NCBI RefSeq assembly: GCF_024296865.1
Contig: NZ_CP101134.1
Span: 2,604,001-2,668,000, forward strand
Direction: 5' to 3'
Length of the DNA stretch: 64,000 nt
From: Sphingobacterium sp. LZ7M1
Lineage (GTDB): Bacteria > Bacteroidota > Bacteroidia > Sphingobacteriales > Sphingobacteriaceae
Shown here: positions 44,474 to 51,852 of the stretch, piece after piece
Numbering within the stretch: position 1 is the stretch's first letter
Layout of the letters: each line of letters starts with the position of its first letter
The notes under the pieces: generated by a model
Seen by the model: the letters and a program-made list of their open reading frames with translations, nothing else
Told to the model about the DNA's origin: nothing
Database searches by the model: none
Position numbers and translations under genes: made by a program

Positions 44474-45097
44474 ATGAGTACAATTATTAGTATAGTTATC
44501 ATCGCTATAGTCATTATTGTTCTTATAGTGAGCTGGATTACTGGTAAGTCAACTGCGAGTCGGCCTGAATTTTCCGAAAATGATTATCCCCAAATAAATA
44601 ATGACAAAGGTATCCTAGTTGAAGGCCCAATTTACAATGAGGTCCAGGCAGCCTGCATGGATTTTTGTGAGATGATCAACGAAATGGAATACCATGTCAT
44701 CATCAAACTTATTCGGATTGACCCCAATACATGCTTGCTTCTGTTCCCTTATGAAATTGATTTCAAACATTATTGTTATCTATTAAATTATCTAGAATAC
44801 CCTTTGTACCTTCAATATAATGCTAAGGTTACGGGTTGGTTGACCTCTAAAAAAATGGACCTTTGGATAGATAACCGATCCGCCAATAAGAGAATAATGG
44901 TATACAATTCTGCCAACAAAAACAATGCAGACACCGTATATTTTACGACTATGGATCAAATTGGATATGTCGTTGAATTTAATTCGAATGAAAAAGCCAA
45001 AGAGATGCCAAGCCCAATAAGACGCTTCGAATCTTGCAAGCGATGTGTTGAAGATTTAAATATGATAAAAGGAGAACTGATTGTTTCAAAAACATAA
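44474..45097 (+). CDS. Hypothetical single-pass membrane protein (207 aa)
   Basis: Not recognised. A single N-terminal helix (IISIVIIAIVIIVLIVSWIT) is followed by a soluble domain of about 180 residues with 'YNEVQAACMDFCEMINEMEYHVIIKLIRIDPNTCLLLFPYEIDF' in pieces and 'NKNNADTVYFTTMDQIGYVVEF'. There is no lipobox. It stands alone, 122 bases after the TolC-like gene. The coding sequence looks ordinary. Confidence 0.7.
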   Translation: MSTIISIVIIAIVIIVLIVSWITGKSTASRPEFSENDYPQINNDKGILVEGPIYNEVQAACMDFCEMINEMEYHVIIKLIRIDPNTCLLLFPYEIDFKHYCYLLNYLEYPLYLQYNAKVTGWLTSKKMDLWIDNRSANKRIMVYNSANKNNADTVYFTTMDQIGYVVEFNSNEKAKEMPSPIRRFESCKRCVEDLNMIKGELIVSKT

Positions 45098-45450
45098 TCT
45101 ACTGAATGACAAATTGTACAATACCTTTGAATGTCAGATTGTCAGCAGACTTAAAAATAAAATAAATAGCAATGGATTAAGATGTTTTTATTGGCATTCA
45201 ACAAGAAAATGTTAAAAATAGTTAAACGAAATGTTAATTTCCATTTCGGCACAGACATTGAATATATCTAATCAAATTTCATAATTTAGGTTAATAATTG
45301 GTTAGTTAAAACTCCTTAGGTTCCCCGCCTAAGGAGTTTTTTTATGTTGTGAATCAATCTTATTCAAGATTTCTTATTTTTACGTAAGATGAAATGGTTC
45401 ATACCAACATCTAATCACAGGAATTACCACATTAAACTTCCTATAAAGAC
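45098..45450. other. Intergenic region with promoter-like motif and terminator
   Basis: This 353-base stretch has no convincing gene. It holds a TGTTAAAAATAGTTAAA motif (45210-45226) resembling the one before the barrel gene, then an 80-base AT-rich segment, then a strong terminator. Distance from the previous gene (about 210 bases) leaves room for a short non-coding RNA between motif and terminator. Confidence 0.4.
45308..45343 (+). terminator. Intrinsic terminator
   Basis: The stem is AAAACTCCTTAGG / CCTAAGGAGTTTT, a perfect 13 bp with a 7-base loop, followed by TTT. It lies 211 bases after the 207-aa gene and 108 bases before the AlkD-like gene. Confidence 0.88.
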
Positions 45451-46128
45451 ATGGCAAAGATGACCAAACAAGAAATTCTTGAGGAATTAAAGTCCTTAGG
45501 ATCTGAAAAACTGATAGCTCAGAATAAAAAAAGAGGTGCAGGCGATAATCAATACGGTGTGAAAATGGGCGATGTTCGTAAGATAGCTACTAAGATTAAA
45601 AAGGATCAAGAACTTGGACTTGAGCTATGGGAGACCAACAACATGGAAGCACGATGTGTAGCCATCCTTATTCTTGACCCTAAAAAATTAAGTAATGCAC
45701 AATTGACGGCGATGGTTTCATCAGAGAAATTCACAAATGTTATTGATTGGCTTTATAGTTACCTGGTTAAAGACAGTTTAGATAAGCAAACTTTAAGATT
45801 AGAGTGGGAAAAAGCTGATAATGTCATGTTGCAGCGACTAGCATGGAGTTTGATTTCCGGAAATATAGCGAGGAATCCTGAATTGGAGGACAGCCCAAAA
45901 TTATTGGATTATATTGAAAAACATATGCTCGAAGCAAAACCTGAAATACAATGGACCATGAACAGTACCTTAGCTCAAATTGGCATAAAGCAACCTCAAT
46001 ATAGGGACCGTGCTCTTGCAATCGGACATAAATTAGGTGTTTACAAGGACTATCCAGTATCTAAGGGCTGTACCTCTCCTTTTGCGCCAATTTGGATCGA
46101 CTATTTTGTAAGCAGAGAAAAGCAATAA
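45451..46128 (+). CDS. DNA alkylation repair protein (AlkD-like HEAT-repeat)
   Basis: The 225-residue all-helical protein has the DNA-alkylation-repair (AlkC/AlkD) fold signature: 'NKKRGAGDNQYGVKMGDVRKIATKIKKDQELGLELWETNNMEARCVAILIL' in pieces, 'VIDWLYSYLVKDSL', 'RLAWSLISGNIARN' and 'IQWTMNSTLAQIGI'. AlkD enzymes remove positively charged alkylated purines by HEAT-like repeats that clamp DNA. The C-terminal 'YPVSKGCTSPFAPIWIDYFVSR' is characteristic of the Bacteroidota subgroup. A Met four codons in is an alternative start. It is a lone gene followed by a terminator. Confidence 0.9.
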   Translation: MAKMTKQEILEELKSLGSEKLIAQNKKRGAGDNQYGVKMGDVRKIATKIKKDQELGLELWETNNMEARCVAILILDPKKLSNAQLTAMVSSEKFTNVIDWLYSYLVKDSLDKQTLRLEWEKADNVMLQRLAWSLISGNIARNPELEDSPKLLDYIEKHMLEAKPEIQWTMNSTLAQIGIKQPQYRDRALAIGHKLGVYKDYPVSKGCTSPFAPIWIDYFVSREKQ

Positions 46129-46178
46129 GAAAGGTTATTAATTTAAATTTAACAATAGGTTTATATCAAATCGAAATG

Positions 46179-46210
46179 AGGTGGTTGGAAATGCTAATTT
46201 TCAACCACCT
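46179..46210 (+). terminator. Intrinsic terminator after the AlkD-like gene
   Basis: A 13-bp stem (AGGTGGTTGGAAA / TTTTCAACCACCT, one G-T pair) has a 6-base loop and is followed by an AT-rich tract, 50 bases after the stop. Confidence 0.75.
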
Positions 46211-46302
46211 TATTTATTTTATTAAATAAATAGAAATTATTTTTATATTTACGTTAATTACACTTTTTTTCTAGCTGTTACCAATTTTTTAATAACTAAG
46301 GT

Positions 46303-46941
46303 ATGACATTAATAACCAATCGCTTTGCTATTTATTTATTAATAATTCCGCTCTCCATTTTCTTCATTAGTTTACATTCTTGCGGACCAAGTGAAATCGA
46401 ACCTGAACCAAAGCCAGCTCCAAAACCGGAACCCGAACCAGAGCCAGAGCCTGAACCTGTTGAAAAACCCAAAGCTATTTTATATAAATTCACTTCTGAA
46501 AAAAATGAAGATTTCATAGAATTCCTTAAGGGCTTTGTGGTAAAGGACCTAAGCGAGGCAGATATCAAATTGCATTTCGGGAACCGTGTGACCTATTTCA
46601 AGCCAGATTCCATCCTGATCAAAGAAGACTCCATGTTTGTGCATAAATCAAAAATGCCCATGGAATCCTATCAGATAAAATGGACAGAGCAAACTCTTCA
46701 AATCCATGAATCCAAAAACAATAGTTGGAAAAATTGGGCAACAAGGAATGCTGATTCAACCCTAACCCTTAAAATTAGCTTTTTCAAAAAAAACGCCAAT
46801 AATAAGAACCGAGCTCAGCTAAGTATTGGTCAACAATATGAAATGCCCGATAACCGACATTTACTTGATTCAGAGCCCTTGAATAATTCCAGACTAATCT
46901 GGTTAAAGAAGAATTATGTATTTACCCCTGAAAAGAAATAA
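46303..46941 (+). CDS. Lipoprotein with Pro-Glu/Lys repeat linker
   Basis: The 212-residue product has a lipoprotein signal (IIPLSIFFISLHSC; Cys27), then a low-complexity spacer alternating Glu/Pro and Lys/Pro (about residues 32-55), and a 150-residue C-terminal domain of unknown fold ('ILYKFTSEKNEDFIEFLKGF', 'ADIKLHFGNRVTYFKPDSIL'). The spacer would hold the domain away from the membrane, as in TonB-like linkers. It ends one base before the cytolysin-like gene and is almost certainly co-transcribed and possibly a partner of it. Confidence 0.8.
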   Translation: MTLITNRFAIYLLIIPLSIFFISLHSCGPSEIEPEPKPAPKPEPEPEPEPEPVEKPKAILYKFTSEKNEDFIEFLKGFVVKDLSEADIKLHFGNRVTYFKPDSILIKEDSMFVHKSKMPMESYQIKWTEQTLQIHESKNNSWKNWATRNADSTLTLKISFFKKNANNKNRAQLSIGQQYEMPDNRHLLDSEPLNNSRLIWLKKNYVFTPEKK

Positions 46942-46942
46942 A

Positions 46943-47803
46943 ATGAGAACTGGATTAATAACTGTTTTGCTTTATATATTAACCTTGGGTCTCCTATCGG
47001 CTCAGGAACCAAGAAATTCTTCGACTTACTTTGGTAAAAATCCGGAAGGCTTATTTCTAGGCGCCGTACTTAGTAAGAAATCGATCAATACAGAGAAGCA
47101 TGAATTCAAGGATATCAAAACCAATCAAAAGATTACCCCCATTTCAACCTCGTTTAAATATGAGTTTCCTGAAATAGTACCTAACAAGGAAAACATGTAC
47201 AAGGTAATTTCTGATGAATTGAAGGCAAAAGGTGCTCCAACAGGAAATGCAGGAATTGCGAGTTATTCATTCTACTCTATTCGAAACCTCGAAGACCTAT
47301 ATACTAATTTTGGCCAAAAAATGGACCTTGGAAAATGGTTTGGATTAGACGTCAATAACAAAATGCCAAAATCCAATATTCTTGTGGAATATGAGATTCC
47401 CTTATTTGATATGTTTATAGATCCAGGGGGCGATGGAATCAAGAATTATTTAGAGGAATTGGCTAAATTAAAAGACGATGACCTGATCTATGTTATAAGT
47501 ATCACTTGGGGAAGGAAGGCGTTGATCTTTGTTCAATCTGATTTTGATGAAAACAGCTTAAAAGTTGCATTGAATAGGTATATTAAAGATGAAGCATTGA
47601 CAGAAGAGCAAAAGATAATTATAGAAACTGCCACTTTCTCCTATAATATTTTTGAAGATGTCCCTTTAGAATTGAACAACCCCGATCCCATAAAAACTAT
47701 ATTAAAATATTTATTAGAACCGATTACTACAGATAATTACGGAAGTATCATCCATTTTATGGCTATTGAAATGGACGGAGGCACATATTTGAACGGTTTT
47801 TAA
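46943..47803 (+). CDS. Short secreted protein resembling cholesterol-dependent cytolysins
   Basis: The ATG at 46943 follows the lipoprotein stop by one base and gives a 286-residue protein with a signal peptide (MRTGLITVLLYILTLGLLSA). Several blocks follow the thiol-activated cytolysin (PF01289) pattern: 'AGIASYSFYSIRNLEDLYTNFGQKMDLGKWFGLDVNN' in pieces, a strand run near 'NILVEYEIPLFDMFID', and 'IYVISITWGRKALIFVQSDFD-ENSLKVALNRYIKDE' with W189-G190-R191 where cytolysins have the conserved YGR. Classical members have about 470-500 residues and a C-terminal membrane-binding domain with the ECTGLAWEWWR undecapeptide. Both are missing here, so this would be a short CDC-like form. Such short forms are known to act with a longer partner in some Bacteroidota (recalled, not checked). 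The call is by eye and needs profile testing. Confidence 0.6.
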   Translation: MRTGLITVLLYILTLGLLSAQEPRNSSTYFGKNPEGLFLGAVLSKKSINTEKHEFKDIKTNQKITPISTSFKYEFPEIVPNKENMYKVISDELKAKGAPTGNAGIASYSFYSIRNLEDLYTNFGQKMDLGKWFGLDVNNKMPKSNILVEYEIPLFDMFIDPGGDGIKNYLEELAKLKDDDLIYVISITWGRKALIFVQSDFDENSLKVALNRYIKDEALTEEQKIIIETATFSYNIFEDVPLELNNPDPIKTILKYLLEPITTDNYGSIIHFMAIEMDGGTYLNGF

Positions 47804-48321
47804 GAATGCGAATGATCAAATTCCACTTTTTTGATTACAGGAATTCCAAATAAGCCCAAGGATAAATAGACATTCAAAGAATCTGGATGTACATTTTGAA
47901 TTCTTATGCCTTCTGAGAGCCCTATTCTTTTATGGAATCCGTTTTCGAATTCCGCTTTTACTACTTTTGGTGTCATTCCTTCCTCTGGAAACCAAATTTT
48001 ATTTATCTTACATTTTACCTTATAGGTCGAAACTTCGGTTTCGGATGAGCAAAACATATAATTTAGACCTAGAAAAATAAAAGTCAGGTAGGATCCAGTA
48101 AGGATTATACTATAGAATATGCTTTCTAATTTTCCAACATTACGCAATAGGTCATTTTTTCGGATCAACCAATAGAAAACCATTCCAAAAAGGAAAAAGA
48201 AAAAAATTACCCTAAGGGAAATTAGTGTTTTTTCGAACAGAAAATAATTCAGAATATTTAAGATAAACACGGAAAGAAACAACTTATCAAGCAAAGTGAA
48301 TGTTCTTTTTTTGAACTGCAT
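47800..48321 (-). CDS. Hypothetical membrane protein overlapping the cytolysin-like gene
   Basis: The ATG at 48321 (MQFKKRTFTLLDKLF) is preferred to an upstream GTG at 48387, giving 173 residues. Three hydrophobic helices occupy residues 1-110 (for example 'LISLRVIFFFFLFGMVFYWL', 'IFYSIILTGSYLTFIFLGL'). A short soluble C-terminal domain of beta-rich character follows ('KVVKAEFENGFHKRIGLSEG'). The 3' end overlaps the convergent cytolysin-like gene by 4 bases. An immunity-like function is conceivable but there is no direct support. Family unknown. Confidence 0.6.
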   Translation of the reverse strand: MQFKKRTFTLLDKLFLSVFILNILNYFLFEKTLISLRVIFFFFLFGMVFYWLIRKNDLLRNVGKLESIFYSIILTGSYLTFIFLGLNYMFCSSETEVSTYKVKCKINKIWFPEEGMTPKVVKAEFENGFHKRIGLSEGIRIQNVHPDSLNVYLSLGLFGIPVIKKVEFDHSHS

Positions 48322-48575
48322 AACCAAAAGGGATTCTTTTTTTAACAGAACAAATATATTAAATTCTATTAAGAATAGTTCATTCACAACAACGAAACAA
48401 CTATATAAAAAAAGCTTTTATATTTTATTTCAAAAATAATTTAGAAATTTCAAAGATTTAAAATTTCTTATTATGAATATATTATATATATTTGAAGAAT
48501 AACTGAAGTTATCAGACCAACCAAAAATTCTAATTATTTGAAATAAGGAAATTAACAAATGAACAAAATTATTAT

Positions 48576-48758
48576 ATGGTGATCGTCTTATTCTTCAGCT
48601 TTATTATTTTTTTCTCAAGTGCTGCTATCTATGCCAATTGGTATATCACAGGAGATTATCGAATGATGCATTATTTATACCGCATATGGATTTCTGCTTT
48701 AGCATTAATATCCATTTATCTCATGTATATTTATCCGTTTTTTAATTTTATTCATTAA
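48576..48758 (+). CDS. Possible small two-helix membrane protein (60 aa)
   Basis: This 60-codon frame encodes two strongly hydrophobic helices (MVIVLFFSFIIFFSSAAIYA and WISALALISIYLMYIYPFF) separated by a short polar loop (DYRMMHYLYR). Its stop is 6 bases from the stop of the convergent deacetylase gene. AT-rich DNA easily yields hydrophobic frames, so the call is tentative. Confidence 0.35.
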   Translation: MVIVLFFSFIIFFSSAAIYANWYITGDYRMMHYLYRIWISALALISIYLMYIYPFFNFIH

Positions 48759-48764
48759 GGGCTT

Positions 48765-49643
48765 TTATTCAACCCTCTTTTGTTTTAAGGATTTGAAGTC
48801 TGTCAATTCAATTCCTAAATGATGGATTTTGGTTTTAATCCTAGAATCTAGCAAGATTTTGGTTACCTCACTCCTATCTTCACGAACATTTCTATAACCT
48901 TCATGGCCTACATTTTCCATTTCACTGACATCAAGGCCAGGATGTTCCACAAACAAGTATACTTTATCTTCCTTTAATTCATCAAGCGCCTTCAAAAAAG
49001 CTTGAATTTTTTCTTCTACATTAGCTTTGCTTTTCAGGTCTAAATCTGGGAACATTAAGAATTCATAATCCATATCCTGAGGTAGATTGTACTCCTTAGA
49101 AAGCCTGATCAACATTTCCTTAACCTCCTTATCCCAATTACCACAACCCATATGTGTGGATATATGTGAAATTCGCGGTAACAATTTCTTCGCCATTTCA
49201 ATTTGGGCCCTGAACTCTGCTTCAATATCCGCCAATTTCCATTGGTGCTCCTGAATGGATGCCATCGGTACCTTTTTATTTGGGTAGATGAAAGAGAAAA
49301 AATTGCCATAATCATCAACCAAACTTTTCGCCGATGTCAAAGGTCGCCATTTACAATTCTCCCATTCACTGGTAATCATCAAATGCACTCCAACATCTAA
49401 ATTTGGATTTTCCTTTAACATCTTCACAGCCTCAGGTGCCCAGGGACAATTTACCATCAGTTCTACTGAAGTTGTTATGCCTTTTTGATAGGTTTCAATA
49501 ATGGCAAGATTTGTCGCATTAAACGAACCGATATCATCGGATCTGATGATGAGTTTTGGAGCTTTTTGACCAAACAATGGAGCAAATACCGAAGTAAGCA
49601 AAATTAAGGCAATCAATTTTCGGAATAAGGGGTTTTTGGACAT
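48765..49643 (-). CDS. ChbG/YdjC-family carbohydrate deacetylase (exported)
   Basis: The 292-residue protein has a signal peptide (MSKNPLFRKLIALILLTSVFAPLFG). YdjC-family metal residues are visible: D36/D37 in 'LIIRSDDIGSFNATN', H87 in 'LDVGVHLMIT' and H160/H164 in 'PRISHISTHMGCGNW'. 'YLFVEHPGLDVSEM' is also conserved. The family removes N- or O-acetyl groups from chito-oligosaccharides or related sugars. It is exported, unlike the cytoplasmic E. coli ChbG, so it probably works on periplasmic oligosaccharides. It is a lone gene divergent from the hydrolase at 49904. Confidence 0.9.
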   Translation of the reverse strand: MSKNPLFRKLIALILLTSVFAPLFGQKAPKLIIRSDDIGSFNATNLAIIETYQKGITTSVELMVNCPWAPEAVKMLKENPNLDVGVHLMITSEWENCKWRPLTSAKSLVDDYGNFFSFIYPNKKVPMASIQEHQWKLADIEAEFRAQIEMAKKLLPRISHISTHMGCGNWDKEVKEMLIRLSKEYNLPQDMDYEFLMFPDLDLKSKANVEEKIQAFLKALDELKEDKVYLFVEHPGLDVSEMENVGHEGYRNVREDRSEVTKILLDSRIKTKIHHLGIELTDFKSLKQKRVE

Positions 49644-49903
49644 AATCAGTGCTGTATTAGGAAATGGTTATTGATTTATAAACCAAGAGCTTAAGGCTTG
49701 GATGTAATAAATTTAAAAAAATATGCTAAGAAGTGGAAGTAATAAAACCAACATTATCTGAATAAAAAAACAAAGCAATTTCTTTTATCGAACTGTTATT
49801 CACCAACTTACTCAACGCAATATTGAAATAGTAATATATTTATGAAATATACTGTAACATTTTTTTCAAAATCATATCTAAAGGAAAACAAAAACAATTA
49901 GTT

Positions 49904-50749
49904 ATGAACTTGAAAAACATTTTACTAGCCGCTATCGCCTTTGTAGCATTGGTATCAACAGCAGACGCTCAAACCAAAGAAAATAGTTTCCAAATAGAAA
50001 AGATTGGAAATGGAAAGGAAAACATCCTATTTATCCCGGGTTTTGCATCATCTGGAGAGGTTTGGAAAGAAACGATTGATGCCCTTGGGAATGATTACAC
50101 TTATTATGTATTAACCATGGCAGGCTTTGCTTCTGTGCCTGCGCAAACAGACCCAAGCTTTAAAGGTTGGCGAAATGATATTATTGAATATATTAAAAGC
50201 GAAAAAATTCTAAATCCAATTATCATCGGTCATAGTATGGGCGGAGTGATGGCCATGGACATTGCAGCTACAGAACCGACTTTAATCAACAAGATTGTGG
50301 TAGTTGATGCGGTTCCTTGCTTGGCTGCATTGAGTGACCCAAATTATAAATCAAAACCTAATATTGATTGTTCTGCAATTGTCAATCAGATGAATTCAAT
50401 TACTGATGAACAGTTTAAAGCAATGCAAAAACAAGTAATGACAGGTATGGTTCAAGATACAAGTAAACAACAAATAATTTTGGATTGGACCATGAAATCT
50501 GACCGATCAACATTTGGAAAGATGTTTTGCGATTTCAGCAACACCGATTTGAGGGAAGAGATAAAATCGATTCAATGTCCTACCTTGATTTTGCTTGAAA
50601 GTAGCTTCAAACAAATCAAACCCGCAATAGAGCAACAATATGTCAACTTGAGATCTGCTGATTTTAGGTATGCTGAGAACAGTTTACACTTTATCATGTA
50701 TGATGCTAAAGATTGGTATTTACAACAAGTTCAAAACTTTCTAAAGTAA
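49904..50749 (+). CDS. Secreted alpha/beta hydrolase
   Basis: The 281-residue protein has a signal peptide (MNLKNILLAAIAFVALVSTADA) and an alpha/beta-hydrolase fold: oxyanion region 'FIPGFASSGEVW', nucleophile elbow 'IIGHSMGGVMAMD', and late His in 'AENSLHFIMYD'. It could be an esterase, lactonase or peptidase. Its stop and the ATG of the ECF sigma gene overlap by one base (TAATG), so the hydrolase and the sigma factor are expressed together. This is an uncommon pairing, and the physiological target is unknown. Confidence 0.92.
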   Translation: MNLKNILLAAIAFVALVSTADAQTKENSFQIEKIGNGKENILFIPGFASSGEVWKETIDALGNDYTYYVLTMAGFASVPAQTDPSFKGWRNDIIEYIKSEKILNPIIIGHSMGGVMAMDIAATEPTLINKIVVVDAVPCLAALSDPNYKSKPNIDCSAIVNQMNSITDEQFKAMQKQVMTGMVQDTSKQQIILDWTMKSDRSTFGKMFCDFSNTDLREEIKSIQCPTLILLESSFKQIKPAIEQQYVNLRSADFRYAENSLHFIMYDAKDWYLQQVQNFLK

Positions 50750-51219
50750 TGGATTTCAACAAATTATACGAGGAATATTGGGACAAAATCTATCGATTGT
50801 GCATGGGTTACATCAATGACCAAGACCAAGCAAAGGATTTAGCCCAAGAAACTTTTATTACAGTTTGGAAAAAGCTTTCAACGTTTAGGAATGAGGCCAG
50901 TATAGGAACCTGGATATTCAGGATAGCAACCAATACCTGTTTAAGCCAGATCAAGAAAAACGAAAAAATTTCGAAGGTGGAAACATTCCTTCCTGAGGAG
51001 GACAATGCGGATCATGAATTGGATGAAGAGATAAAATTATTATATCAATTCATTTCTGAACTTCCGGAGTTGGATAGAATCATTATTTCTTTGGAATTGG
51101 AAGGGATCAAACAACAGGAGATATCAAAAATTGTTGGATTATCTGACAGCAATATTAGGGTCAAAATCCATAGGATAAAAGAAAGATTAAATATAAAATT
51201 TAAAAATCATGGAAAATAA
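50749..51219 (+). CDS. ECF-type RNA polymerase sigma factor
   Basis: The ATG at 50749 (156 residues, MDFNKLYEEYWDKIYRLCMG) is preferred over an upstream in-frame ATG because it lies at the hydrolase stop in a TAATG coupling. Region 2 is 'LYEEYWDKIYRLCMGYINDQDQAKDLAQETFITVWKKL' in pieces and region 4 has 'LPELDRIIISLELEGIKQQEISKIVGLSDSNIRVKIHRIKERL' in pieces. The overlapping downstream membrane protein is the likely anti-sigma factor. Target genes are unknown. Confidence 0.94.
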   Translation: MDFNKLYEEYWDKIYRLCMGYINDQDQAKDLAQETFITVWKKLSTFRNEASIGTWIFRIATNTCLSQIKKNEKISKVETFLPEEDNADHELDEEIKLLYQFISELPELDRIIISLELEGIKQQEISKIVGLSDSNIRVKIHRIKERLNIKFKNHGK

Positions 51220-51802
51220 CGAGTTAAATCTATCTCACATTTGGAAGAAGCAACCCGCTATCTCTCCAGATTTAAGAGAACTAAAACAACGCCTTTCAAA
51301 ATATAGAAAGAATTCTCTGAAGAAGAAATGGACCTCAAATATCACATTGGGTCTAACCGTTATCTTTATTCTTTCAATCTGGTTTTTATATGATGCTAGC
51401 ACTATTTATCCAAAAATTGGAATGTCATTTATTATTCTGGCGATTTCCCTTTCCTTAATAAAGTTCAATCTATTTTATAAATCCATTTTTGAGTTAAACA
51501 AAGATCAGGACAATAAGGCTTATTTAAATTCCTTACTTAATATCCAGGAGAAACAAAGGAATATAGAAAGCCGTTTTATGAATGTTTATTTTTCACTGCT
51601 TATCATTGGTATCTTGATTTACCTTTATGAATTCTGTTTAAGGATGAGCTACGGAATGGCTATTATTACTTATGCCTTAACCTTGGGTTGGCTATTATTT
51701 GTTTGGCTCTATTTAAAACCACGGATCGTAAAAAAGCAAAATAGAGAATTACAGGGATACATCGATTCCATTCATAAAATCATAGAATCAGAAAATGATT
51801 AA
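51209..51802 (+). CDS. Membrane protein, possible anti-sigma factor partner
   Basis: The 197-residue product overlaps the sigma gene by 11 bases. A short cytoplasmic N-terminus ('MENNELNLSHIWKKQPAI') is followed by four predicted membrane helices, the last at 'ALTLGWLLFVWLYL'. There is no zinc-binding anti-sigma motif, so anti-sigma function is inferred only from gene order and topology. Confidence 0.75.
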   Translation: MENNELNLSHIWKKQPAISPDLRELKQRLSKYRKNSLKKKWTSNITLGLTVIFILSIWFLYDASTIYPKIGMSFIILAISLSLIKFNLFYKSIFELNKDQDNKAYLNSLLNIQEKQRNIESRFMNVYFSLLIIGILIYLYEFCLRMSYGMAIITYALTLGWLLFVWLYLKPRIVKKQNRELQGYIDSIHKIIESEND

Positions 51803-51805
51803 CAA

Positions 51806-51838
51806 AAAAAGCCCTATAAATATTCTATAGGGCTTTTT
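51806..51838. terminator. Bidirectional intrinsic terminator
   Basis: The stem is AAAAAGCCCTATA / TATAGGGCTTTTT, 13 bp with a 7-base loop and A and T runs on the two sides. It lies between the converging sigma-factor operon and the Wzc gene. Confidence 0.88.
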
Positions 51839-51852
51839 CTGTATTGTTCATT

